Shown: positions 43,595 to 51,549 of the stretch, piece by piece | Position numbering within the stretch: the stretch's first letter is position 1 | Layout of the letters: each line of letters starts with the position of its first letter | Assembly (NCBI GenBank): GCA_964561475.1 | Contig: CAZLPU010000015.1 | Span: forward strand, 1 to 64,000 | Reading direction: 5' to 3' | Length of the DNA: 64,000 bases | DNA from: CAYUYV01 sp964561475 | Lineage (GTDB): Bacteria > Pseudomonadota > Alphaproteobacteria > JAJFIK01 | Notes under the pieces: model-generated | Databases searched by the model: none | The model's input: the letters and a program-made list of their open reading frames with translations, nothing else | What the model was told of the DNA's origin: nothing | Position numbers and translations under genes: made by a program

Positions 43595-45028
43595 ATGGCA
43601 CACGAATCCACATACGTCCCCGCGAGCGGCGTCACGCGCTGGCTGGATGAGCGTCTCCCGCTCATGCGCCTGATGCACGACTCTTTCGTAGACTTCCCCA
43701 CGCCGAAGAACCTGAACTACTGGTACACATTCGGCGGCATCCTCACGATCTGCCTAGTGACCCAGATCATCACCGGTATCGTGCTCGCCATGCACTACAA
43801 GGCCGACATTGCTCTGGCCTTTGAGAGCGTCGAGCTGATCATGCGGGATGTGAACTCCGGCTGGCTGATCCGCTATATCCACGCGGTCGGCGCATCCATG
43901 TTCTTCCTGGCCGTTTACCTGCACATGTTCCGGGGCCTCTACTACGGGTCCTACAAGGCGCCCCGCGAGGTGCTCTGGATCCTTGGCGTGATCATTCTGG
44001 TTCTGATGATGGCCGCCGCCTTCATGGGCTATGTTCTGCCCTGGGGTCAGATGAGCTACTGGGGTGCCACGGTGATCACCGGTCTGTTCGGTGCGATCCC
44101 GTTTATCGGCGAGCCGCTTCAGTATTGGCTGCTCGGTGGGTACTCCGTCGGTAACGAGACCCTGAACCGCTTCTTCAGCCTGCACTATCTTGTGCCGTTC
44201 GTGATCTTCGGCGTGGTTGTGCTGCACATCTGGGCGCTTCACGTGCCGGGGAACAACAACCCGACCGGTATCGACGTGAAAACCCCCCAGGACACGGTGC
44301 CCTTCCACCCGTATTACACGGTGAAGGATGGCTTCGCGATCGTCATCTTCCTGATGCTGTTTGCGTATTTCGTGTTCTTCGATCCCAACATCCTGGGCCA
44401 CTCAGACAACTACATCCCGGCCAATCCCCTGGTGACGCCGCCGGAAATCGTGCCGGAATGGTACCTGCTGCCCTTCTACGCCATTCTGCGCGCCATTCCG
44501 GACAAGTTCCTGGGTGTGGTGGCCATGTTCGGCTCCATCGGCATCCTCGCGCTGCTGCCCTGGCTGGACACGTCAAAGGTTCGGTCCCTCCGGTACCGTC
44601 CGACCATGCGGATGCTGTTCTTCGGGTTCATCGTTGTCTGCCTTGCCCTGGGTTGGGCTGGTGCTCAGACGGCGGACCGGATGGTGGTTACGTTCACCGC
44701 TGAAAAGACCTTCGTGGTCACCGGTGAGGGTGAGACCGCCGAGCGGACCGAGTACACCAGTGAAGAAGAGCTGATCGGCATTGTCGACGGACTTGGCGAG
44801 ACGGATTTCCGGTTGGAGAGTACATCTCCAACGGGGATCAACGTGGCCACGTTCAGCGCCATTCTGACCTTCCTCTACTTCGCCTATTTCCTCCTCGCCA
44901 TGCCGCTTGTGGGCTGGTTCGAGAGGCCATTGCCCCAGCCGGAAAGCATTGCTGCGTCGGTTCTGTCGGGGTCTGGCGGATCCGGACTGCCTGAAGGCGC
45001 CAACGCCGCTCCCTCAAAGGAGGTTTGA
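43595..45028 (+). CDS. petB: Cytochrome b subunit of bc1 complex, with extra loop
   Basis: 477 residues. Haem b ligands are in HAVGASMFFLAVYLH and HYLVPFVIFGVVVLH (His pairs 14 apart); the Qo-site PEWY is in VPEWYLLPFYAILR. Eight TM helices. Between helices seven and eight a hydrophilic insertion of about 60 residues (about 358-420, with TAEKTFVVTGEGETAERTEY and EEELIGIVDGLGETDF) replaces the short normal loop; by topology it faces the periplasm. The C-terminus is a Ser/Gly/Pro-rich tail. Stop is one base from the petC ATG. Confidence 0.96.
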   Translation: MAHESTYVPASGVTRWLDERLPLMRLMHDSFVDFPTPKNLNYWYTFGGILTICLVTQIITGIVLAMHYKADIALAFESVELIMRDVNSGWLIRYIHAVGASMFFLAVYLHMFRGLYYGSYKAPREVLWILGVIILVLMMAAAFMGYVLPWGQMSYWGATVITGLFGAIPFIGEPLQYWLLGGYSVGNETLNRFFSLHYLVPFVIFGVVVLHIWALHVPGNNNPTGIDVKTPQDTVPFHPYYTVKDGFAIVIFLMLFAYFVFFDPNILGHSDNYIPANPLVTPPEIVPEWYLLPFYAILRAIPDKFLGVVAMFGSIGILALLPWLDTSKVRSLRYRPTMRMLFFGFIVVCLALGWAGAQTADRMVVTFTAEKTFVVTGEGETAERTEYTSEEELIGIVDGLGETDFRLESTSPTGINVATFSAILTFLYFAYFLLAMPLVGWFERPLPQPESIAASVLSGSGGSGLPEGANAAPSKEV

Positions 45029-45029
45029 C

Positions 45030-45899
45030 ATGACCACCCTCATGCCAGCCACCCGTAAGGCTTCCCTCAAGAAGTCCCGGTCCGCGGTAATCGGCGGTCT
45101 GCTTGGCCTTGTTGCTGCTGTCGGTCTGGGCGGTTCGCTCACGGCCCCGGCGGCCATGGCAGCCGATGCTCCGGCCAAATACATGATCGAGCCCGAAGGC
45201 GGATGGAGTTTCTCCGGTGTCTTCGGCCGGTATGACCGCAAGGCTCTGCAGCGGGGCTTCCAGGTCTACAGCACCATCTGCGCCGGCTGTCACTCCATGA
45301 ACCTGCTTTCCTACCGGAACCTCGGTGAGGAAGGCGGCCCGGAGTTCACCGAAGAAGAGGTGCGCGCAATCGCGGCCCAGAACCAGGTGCCTGCGGGTCC
45401 TGACGAGTTCGGCTCCGAAGTCGATGAATTCGGTCTGCCCCGGGTGCGTCCCGCCAAGCCGAATGATCGGTTCCGGAATCCTTACGCCAATGAGGAAGCG
45501 GCCCGGGCCGCCAATGGCGGGGCTTTGCCACCGGATCTGTCGGTGATCAACAAGGCCCGCCACTACGGCGCGGACTACACCTACTCCCTGCTCCTGGGCT
45601 ACAAGGAAGCACCGAACTATGTCGAGATGCGCACGGGGATGTATTACAACATCTACTTCCCTGGCGGGCAGATCGCCATGCCGCCGCAGCTTATGGACGG
45701 CATGATCGAATACACGGACGGAACGGAAGCGACCAAGGAACAGATGGCTCACGACGTGACTCAGTTCCTGGAATGGGCGGGCGAGCCGACCATGGAAGAG
45801 CGCAAGAAGCTCGGCACCATGGTGATGATCTATCTCTTCATCTTCGCCGTGCTGCTCTACATCAGCTACCGCCGCCTGTGGCGCAATATTGAGCACTGA
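45030..45899 (+). CDS. petC: Cytochrome c1 of bc1 complex
   Basis: 289 residues from the ATG at 45030 behind an excellent AAAGGAGGT. Signal peptide (SAVIGGLLGLVAAVGLGGS, AMA-AD), haem c site CAGCH, PNDRFRNPYANEEAARAANGGALPPDLS, distal region GQIAMPPQL and a C-terminal TM anchor (MVMIYLFIFAVLLYISYRRLW). Last gene of petABC, followed by a strong terminator. Confidence 0.96.
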   Translation: MTTLMPATRKASLKKSRSAVIGGLLGLVAAVGLGGSLTAPAAMAADAPAKYMIEPEGGWSFSGVFGRYDRKALQRGFQVYSTICAGCHSMNLLSYRNLGEEGGPEFTEEEVRAIAAQNQVPAGPDEFGSEVDEFGLPRVRPAKPNDRFRNPYANEEAARAANGGALPPDLSVINKARHYGADYTYSLLLGYKEAPNYVEMRTGMYYNIYFPGGQIAMPPQLMDGMIEYTDGTEATKEQMAHDVTQFLEWAGEPTMEERKKLGTMVMIYLFIFAVLLYISYRRLWRNIEH

Positions 45900-45955
45900 G
45901 TGCCCCCCGCCGATCTGAGGTGGGGTCTCAAGCACCGCTCTCGAGACACGATTGG

Positions 45956-45984
45956 AAAAGGCCGGCCCGGTGCCGGCCTTTTTT
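45956..45984 (+). terminator. Rho-independent terminator of petABC
   Basis: An 11-bp stem (aaaaggccggc / gccggcctttt) with loop ccggt, followed by more T. It lies 57 bp after the petC stop. Confidence 0.95.
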
Positions 45985-46106
45985 GTGTTAAATGCCTGAC
46001 AACACGTGCCACGCTGGGTTGCCTTCCCTGGCCCCGACTGCAGGGAGGCCGAAACCGCTGTTGGCCTGGTTTCGACCGTCTGTGACGGTATCGCCTGGAG
46101 AATGAT

Positions 46107-46982
46107 GTGAGCGAGAAGACCGTACTCGGCATTATCGGCGGCAGTGGCCTCTATCAGATGGAGGGCATCGAGGACGCCAAATGGACCGAGGTGGACAGCC
46201 CCTGGGGCACCCCGTCCGATGCGTTTCTGACCGGGCGACTGGAGGGTGTCGATGTCGCCTTTCTGCCCCGCCACGGTCGGGGCCACCGCCACAGTCCCGG
46301 TTCCATCAACTACCGGGCCAATATCGACGCCATGAAACGCCTGGGCGTGACCGATATTCTGTCCCTTTCCGCCGTCGGTTCCCTGAAGGAAGCCTTGCCG
46401 CCGGGCAGTTTCGTGCTGGTGGATCAATTCATCGACCGGACCTTCGCCCGGGAGAAAAGCTTTTTCGGCGAGGGGCTGGTGGCCCATGTCTCCATGGCCC
46501 ATCCGGTCTGCCCGCGCCTCGTGGACGCCCTGGCCCAGGCCGCCAAGAATTGCGGCATCAATGCCGTGGATGGCGGAACCTATCTGGCGATGGAAGGCCC
46601 CCAGTTTTCGTCCCTGGCCGAAAGCGTTCTCTATCGCTCCTGGGACTGCGATGTGATCGGCATGACCAACATGCCCGAAGCCAAGCTCGCCCGGGAGGCC
46701 GAACTCCCCTATGCCAGCGTGTCCATGGTCACCGACTATGACTGCTGGCACGAGGAGCACGACAATGTGGATGTGGCGTCCGTCGTCCGCGTGCTGAATG
46801 ACAATGCGGACAAGGCCCGATCCCTGGTGCGCGCCGTGGTGCCCCTGCTCGGTCCCTTGCGTGAGCCATCGCCCCTGGGCATCGAGACCGTCCTGGACAC
46901 GGCCCTGATCACCGCCCCTGAGGCCCGTGATCCGGCCCTGGTGGCCAAACTCGATGCGGTGGCTGGGCGAGTTCTGAAATGA
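46107..46982 (+). CDS. mtnP: S-methyl-5'-thioadenosine phosphorylase
   Basis: 291 residues from GTG (TGGAG upstream). N-terminal IIGGSGLYQMEGI, phosphate site LPRHGRGHRHSPGSINYRAN, and the purine-site region YLAMEGPQFSSLAES with VIGMTNMPEAKLAREAELPYASVSMVTDYDCW. Cleaves methylthioadenosine to adenine and 5-methylthioribose 1-phosphate. It heads a four-gene cluster whose products use both halves. Confidence 0.95.
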   Translation: MSEKTVLGIIGGSGLYQMEGIEDAKWTEVDSPWGTPSDAFLTGRLEGVDVAFLPRHGRGHRHSPGSINYRANIDAMKRLGVTDILSLSAVGSLKEALPPGSFVLVDQFIDRTFAREKSFFGEGLVAHVSMAHPVCPRLVDALAQAAKNCGINAVDGGTYLAMEGPQFSSLAESVLYRSWDCDVIGMTNMPEAKLAREAELPYASVSMVTDYDCWHEEHDNVDVASVVRVLNDNADKARSLVRAVVPLLGPLREPSPLGIETVLDTALITAPEARDPALVAKLDAVAGRVLK

Positions 46983-47040
46983 AAGCCAGGCCACACGGCT
47001 TTTTAACCCGTTTTCAATAGGCGTTATGGGGAGAGGTGAC

Positions 47041-47568
47041 ATGAACCTGCGGGACACCATTCGCACCATTCCGGACTACCCGAAGCCCGGCATCATGTTC
47101 CGGGACATCACGACCCTGCTGGGTCATGGTGAGGCGTTTTCCCACGCAATGGATCAGCTTGTTGCTCTGCACCAGGACGAAAAGATTGATCAGATTGCCG
47201 GTATCGAGGCCCGGGGCTTCATCATCGGCGGGGCGCTGGCCCACCGGCTCAAGCTTGGTTTCGTTCCTGTGCGGAAAAAAGGCAAGCTGCCCTGGAATAC
47301 CATCGCCCATGAGTATGCCCTGGAATACGGGACCGATACGGTGGAAGTCCATGAGGACGCAGTCGAAAAGGGCGCCAGGGTTCTGATTGTCGACGATCTG
47401 CTGGCCACCGGCGGCACCGCCCAGGCGGCCATTGCCCTGGTGGAGCGGCTCGGCGGCGAGGTGACCGGCTGCAGTTTTGTCATTGACCTGCCGGATCTGG
47501 GCGGGCGCAAACGGCTTGAAGAGACAGGCCTCAAGGTCAATGCCCTGGTGGCATTCGAAGGCGAATAG
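47041..47568 (+). CDS. apt: Adenine phosphoribosyltransferase
   Basis: 175 residues from the ATG at 47041 behind GGAGAGGTGAC. PRPP-binding loop VLIVDDLLATGGTAQAA; N-terminal IRTIPDYPKPGIMFRDITTLL and GIEARGFIIGGALAH are typical. Converts adenine and PRPP to AMP. In this cluster it recycles the adenine released by MtnP. Confidence 0.96.
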   Translation: MNLRDTIRTIPDYPKPGIMFRDITTLLGHGEAFSHAMDQLVALHQDEKIDQIAGIEARGFIIGGALAHRLKLGFVPVRKKGKLPWNTIAHEYALEYGTDTVEVHEDAVEKGARVLIVDDLLATGGTAQAAIALVERLGGEVTGCSFVIDLPDLGGRKRLEETGLKVNALVAFEGE

Positions 47569-47616
47569 GCCGGCCGGTGCAAGGCGGGGCCGTCTCAGGA
47601 AAAAGGTGAGCGTGCC

Positions 47617-48708
47617 ATGAAAGTCGACGGTGTCTCCTACCGCACGATATGGCTTGGCGAGGACGGCCGCACCGTGCGGATCATCGACCAGACCCGTCTG
47701 CCCCATGTCTTCGAGATCATGGATCTCACCACGGTGGAGGATGCGGCGGAAGCCATCAGTGCCATGCATGTGCGCGGCGCGCCCCTGATCGGCATCACCG
47801 CCGCCTATGGCATGGCGCTCGCGGCAGCCGCGGATCCTTCGGACACGTCCATTCAGCGCGCCCATGATCTTTTGATCCAGACCCGTCCGACGGCGGTCAA
47901 TCTGCGCTGGGCCCTTGGGGCGATGACGGATTATCTGATGCCCCTGGATCCCCAAACCCGTATTGAGGCCGCCTATGCCAGGGCAGGGGAGATGGCCGAC
48001 CAGGACGTGGCCACCTGCCATGCCATTGGTCTGAACGGGCTAGAGGTAATCCGGGCTGCCCATGAGGCCCATCCGGACCGGACGGTCAACATTCTCACCC
48101 ATTGCAATGCGGGCTGGCTTGCCTGTGTGGATTGGGGAACGGCGCTTGCCCCCATCTATATGGCCCATGACGAGGGTATGCCGGTCCATGTCTGGGTGGA
48201 CGAGACCCGGCCCCGGAACCAGGGCGCGGCCCTCACCGCCTGGGAACTGGGCCGCCACGGCGTGCCCCATACGGTGATCCCGGACAATGCGGGCGGCCAC
48301 CTGATGCGCCATGGCCGGGTGGATCTGTGCATTGTCGGCACCGACCGCACCTCGGCCCGGGGGGATGTGGCCAACAAGATCGGCACCTATCTCAAGGCCG
48401 TGGCAGCCCACGACAATGGCGTGCCCTTCTATGTTACGCTGCCCTATTCCACCATTGACTGGGAGCTGGAGGATGGGGACGAAATACCCATCGAAATGCG
48501 CTCTGCGGAGGAAGTCACTCACATCACCGGGCGGACCGCGTCCGGGGATCTGGTGAAAGTGGCCATTGCCGCCCCGGGCAGCGCGGCGGAAAACTACGCC
48601 TTCGATGTGACCCCCGCCCGGTTCATCACGGCCCTGATCACCGAGCGGGGCACCGTGCCTGCGAGCAAGGAAGGGCTTTTGTCCCTTTATCCGGAACAGG
48701 ATCAATGA
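47617..48708 (+). CDS. mtnA: S-methyl-5-thioribose-1-phosphate isomerase
   Basis: 363 residues. eIF-2B alpha-like fold; VRGAPLIGITAAYG, ILTHCNAGWLACVDWGTALAPI with the catalytic Cys, DETRPRNQGA and IVGTDRTSARGDVANKIGTY with the catalytic Asp. Converts 5-methylthioribose 1-phosphate to the ribulose form. Its stop overlaps the aldolase start (ATGA). Confidence 0.96.
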   Translation: MKVDGVSYRTIWLGEDGRTVRIIDQTRLPHVFEIMDLTTVEDAAEAISAMHVRGAPLIGITAAYGMALAAAADPSDTSIQRAHDLLIQTRPTAVNLRWALGAMTDYLMPLDPQTRIEAAYARAGEMADQDVATCHAIGLNGLEVIRAAHEAHPDRTVNILTHCNAGWLACVDWGTALAPIYMAHDEGMPVHVWVDETRPRNQGAALTAWELGRHGVPHTVIPDNAGGHLMRHGRVDLCIVGTDRTSARGDVANKIGTYLKAVAAHDNGVPFYVTLPYSTIDWELEDGDEIPIEMRSAEEVTHITGRTASGDLVKVAIAAPGSAAENYAFDVTPARFITALITERGTVPASKEGLLSLYPEQDQ

Positions 48709-49412
48709 CCGCCGGGAGCGAGGACGCCTTGCGGGACGCGGTCATCGCCGCTACCCTGGCCATGTCCCGCTCCGGTCTGTCGCCGGGCACCTCCGGCAAT
48801 GTCTCCGCCTGGATGGGCGACGGTGATGCCGGTGAAGCCGGGCAGCATGGGGCCGGGGAACGGGGAGCCGGAGGAGCAATGCTCATCACCCCCACCGGTG
48901 TGCCCTATGATGATCTGGTGGCGGAGAGTATCGTCCGTGTCGAGGCGGACGGCAGCGTTGCTCCTGGTCAGCTCAAACCCTCCAGTGAATGGTATTTCCA
49001 TCTGGCGGTCTATCACGCCCGGCCTGACGCCGGGGGCATTGTCCACACCCATTCCCGCCATGCCACGGCGCTCGCCTGCACGGGCCGGGGCATTCCTCCA
49101 TTTCACTACATGGTGGCAGTCGCTGGAGGGCGGGATATTCCCTGTGCCCCCTATGCCACCTTCGGCACCTCGGACCTGGCCCGGCATATCAGCGCAACCC
49201 TGGCAAGCCGCAATGCCTGCCTGATGGCCCATCACGGCCAGATCGCGATCGGCCCGACCGTTGAATACGCCCTGGCCCTGGCGCAGGAGGTGGAAATCCT
49301 GGCTGCCCAATACACAACGGCACTGTCCATCGGTGGCGTCACCCTGCTCGATGATGACGAAATGGACCGTGTCCTAACGAAATTCGCCAGCTATGGCCAG
49401 CAGGATGATTAG
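48705..49412 (+). CDS. Class II aldolase, likely 5-methylthioribulose-1-phosphate aldolase (Ald2-type)
   Basis: 235 residues. Class II aldolase/adducin fold with SPGTSGNVSAW, ITPTGVPYDDL, the metal-binding HTHSRHATALA and MAHHGQIAIG, and a small Gly/Glu/Ala insertion after the first motif. The order mtnP-mtnA-aldolase matches the DHAP shunt of Rhodospirillum rubrum, where the aldolase splits methylthioribulose 1-phosphate to DHAP and methylthioacetaldehyde. MtnB dehydratase has the same fold, but no mtnC or mtnD lies here, so the aldolase reading is preferred. Confidence 0.8.
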   Translation: MTAGSEDALRDAVIAATLAMSRSGLSPGTSGNVSAWMGDGDAGEAGQHGAGERGAGGAMLITPTGVPYDDLVAESIVRVEADGSVAPGQLKPSSEWYFHLAVYHARPDAGGIVHTHSRHATALACTGRGIPPFHYMVAVAGGRDIPCAPYATFGTSDLARHISATLASRNACLMAHHGQIAIGPTVEYALALAQEVEILAAQYTTALSIGGVTLLDDDEMDRVLTKFASYGQQDD

Positions 49413-49424
49413 TGTTGTGGCGCT

Positions 49425-49448
49425 GCGGCGGGACTGGTGCCCCGCCGC
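49425..49448. terminator. Hairpin after the methylthioadenosine cluster
   Basis: gcggcggg (49425-49432) pairs perfectly with cccgccgc (49441-49448) around an 8-base loop, between convergent stops of the aldolase and SDR genes. It lacks a T-run. Confidence 0.4.
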
Positions 49449-49497
49449 GCTGGTCCCTTGAAGCCCTGCCTCATCAGGTCAGGTATTCCTACGCAGA

Positions 49498-50292
49498 TCA
49501 GAAAATCGACGCGTGCTGACCGCCGTCGATGACGATGTTCTGGCCGACGATGAAGCGGGAGAGGGGGCTGCACAACAGGGCGGCCATGGGCGCGAGGTCG
49601 TCCGGAACCCCGACAAAGCCTGCCGGAATATGGTTATGTTTTCTGAAGTGCTCCCCGATCACCTCCGGATTGAGTTCAAGCCCGAAAGCGTCCGCGTAAT
49701 CCTTCATGATTTCTGCGGCCCCCTCCGTCTGGAACATGCCCGGGAGCAGGTTGTTGATGGTCACCCCATATTGGGCCACTTCCCGGGACACACTGGCGGT
49801 GTAGTTAAGCAGCGCCGAGCGGGCGGGGCCTGACATCAACCGCCAGATCATCGGATTCTTGGCGGAGAATGTCGCGATATTGACGATCCGTCCCCAGCCC
49901 TTTTCTTTCATCACCGGAATGTAATGGCGCATGATTTCGATCGGACCGAGCAGGGTGGTCTCGATCGACTCCCGCCACATGTCCGGCGTGACTTTCAGGA
50001 AATCCCCATTCGGGGCCGGTGGCTTGATGGTGATCGCGAGAATATCCGGATCGGGACAAGCGGCGAACAAGGCCTGCCGACCTTCTTCCGTAGACGAATC
50101 AGCCACCACGGGGGTGACGCTCGTTCCGTATTTTGCGGCCATCTCCGTGGCGGCGGTCCGGAGCCGCTCTTCCCGGCGGGCGGAGATGTACAACTCCACC
50201 CCCGCTTCGGCGAGCCGCTCGGCGGTCGCCCGCCCCATACCGGCACTGCCCCCGGCCATGATCGCCTTTTTACCCCTGATCTGAAGATCCAT
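49498..50292 (-). CDS. Divergent short-chain dehydrogenase lacking the YxxxK motif
   Basis: 264 residues from the ATG at 50292 (GGGAGAAGG upstream); the longer frame has no homologous look. Rossmann start MAGGSAGMGRATAERLAEAG. The NNAG segment is replaced by ITIKPPAP, and the region of Tyr and Lys reads MSGPARSALLNYTASVSREV, so the classical catalytic Tyr/Lys are missing. The C-terminus (GQNIVIDGGQH) is typical of SDRs. Probably belongs to a known divergent group with Arg in that helix; the reaction is unknown. Confidence 0.8.
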   Translation of the reverse strand: MDLQIRGKKAIMAGGSAGMGRATAERLAEAGVELYISARREERLRTAATEMAAKYGTSVTPVVADSSTEEGRQALFAACPDPDILAITIKPPAPNGDFLKVTPDMWRESIETTLLGPIEIMRHYIPVMKEKGWGRIVNIATFSAKNPMIWRLMSGPARSALLNYTASVSREVAQYGVTINNLLPGMFQTEGAAEIMKDYADAFGLELNPEVIGEHFRKHNHIPAGFVGVPDDLAPMAALLCSPLSRFIVGQNIVIDGGQHASIF

Positions 50293-50497
50293 AAGCCTTC
50301 TCCCGTAACTGCACAGTCCTGAGCCAAGGATTATCATACCCCCGATACCCGATAACACCGACTCTCCAAGCCGTTTTTTTGCAGCCGGAACAGTGCGTTT
50401 CAGGGGGATTGTGCAGCCCATGAGGCACGGGAGCCCACGAGGCACCGGAGAAGGACGGTGGCGCGGTTGATTGATCCGAGAGGGTGGGGCGGCTTTG

Positions 50498-50851
50498 TCA
50501 GCGGGGCGGTTCCTCATCCGGCGGCTGAACGTCGTGCCGGGCCTCTTCGTCGATCCCCAGTGCGGCCGGAACGGCGTCTTCTTCCCCATGCGAATGATCG
50601 AGGGTTGCGAGGGCGTCGTCAATTTCCTGGATCAGTGTCCGCGCTTCATCAAGCCGGTCACCGGTCTGCCGTGTGAAGAGGACGGATTTGAGATGATTCA
50701 ACTGTTCCCGGCGGGTTTCCAGGGGCTCGGGAGCATGTCTAAGCGCAAGAATGTCATCGGATGTAATGGGCTGGGCCGCACCGGGGGTGTCTCCATCGCC
50801 GCCAACCGCCAGATCCACTGGGGCGGGGATGGTGCTGTGCTGCCGTGTCAT
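50498..50851 (-). CDS. Small hydrophilic hypothetical protein
   Basis: 117 residues, rich in Glu/Asp/Pro/Ala. A helical middle (EQLNHLKSVLFTRQTGDRLDEARTLIQEIDDALATLDHSHGEED) looks like a coiled coil. No family recognised. AAGGAG lies seven bases before the ATG, which supports its being a real gene. It follows the HVA1 gene after about 40 bp, so the two are probably cotranscribed. Confidence 0.65.
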   Translation of the reverse strand: MTRQHSTIPAPVDLAVGGDGDTPGAAQPITSDDILALRHAPEPLETRREQLNHLKSVLFTRQTGDRLDEARTLIQEIDDALATLDHSHGEEDAVPAALGIDEEARHDVQPPDEEPPR

Positions 50852-50890
50852 TGCGTTCTCCTTTATTGCTGGTTGGGGCCTTCAGCGGTT

Positions 50891-51109
50891 TCAGGCCTTT
50901 CTCAGTTCCGAATGGCTCTTGAGAACCTCGTCCCCGTCCTCCTGCTCGATGAGATAGGCCGGATTGTCCGCCGATGCATTCCGGCGGACCTCGCTACCTT
51001 TGATGGTTCGACTGACCGCATCGGTGAAACACGCCTGGATCGTGCCGCTCCCTGTACCGTCCCCCCAGGGCCACTTCACCCTGGTTCCTGTAGTGTATGG
51101 ATCAGTCAT
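50891..51109 (-). CDS. HVA1/DUF2945 TUDOR-like small protein
   Basis: 72 residues from the ATG at 51109. Matches the hypervirulence-associated TUDOR (DUF2945) family over its full length: GTRVKWPWGDGTGSGTI, SRTIKGSEVRRNASADNPAYLIEQEDGDEVLKSHSEL. Found widely as a small stress-related protein; function unproven. AAAGGAG precedes the start. Confidence 0.88.
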   Translation of the reverse strand: MTDPYTTGTRVKWPWGDGTGSGTIQACFTDAVSRTIKGSEVRRNASADNPAYLIEQEDGDEVLKSHSELRKA

Positions 51110-51549
51110 TCCCGGTTCACTCCTTTCGCCAAGCACAACCGTAGGACATCCAAGGAACAACGCTGCCCGCGATGGGTTCCGCGACACCGCGCGCGTCAGG
51201 GCAACGCAGGGTGAAATCAGTACAAGGTACATTTTTGAGGCCGGGAGGATGGGGCATGTCACGATGCAACGGCCCGCTCCCGCTCATGGATGGCCAAACC
51301 TGTGCGTTACATCCAGTGCCAGCCACCAGGCCGGTCCGCCACAGAAGGCTCGTTTATCGGGATTTGGTATTAGGTCGCCATCCACCTTGATTTGAGCGAG
51401 ATCAGAAGTCAGTGTGAGGGCAGTGTGCGATGGGGTGGATGGATCAGCTTTGCAACGCTCAGGCGGGAGTGTTCGACAGCCATAAACCTTATCGCCAGGT
51501 AATTGTTGGGACAGGCGCTCGGCGCTTGGAACGAAGGAATGGGGGCTTT
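51110..51549. other. Divergent upstream region of HVA1 and Tyr-rich protein genes
   Basis: 440 bp without a supportable gene. It should contain the two divergent promoters. I see no clear hairpin or repeat. Confidence 0.4.

Noticed and set aside
44853..47069. Minus-strand open frame of 738 codons across petB, petC and mtnP
   Set aside because: It overlaps three well-identified plus-strand genes and their terminator; a product spanning an operon end on the other strand is not credible.
48705..49412. Naming the class II aldolase mtnB
   Set aside because: MtnB and the shunt aldolase share the fold. The gene order and the absence of mtnC/mtnD nearby favour the aldolase, but the symbol was left blank.
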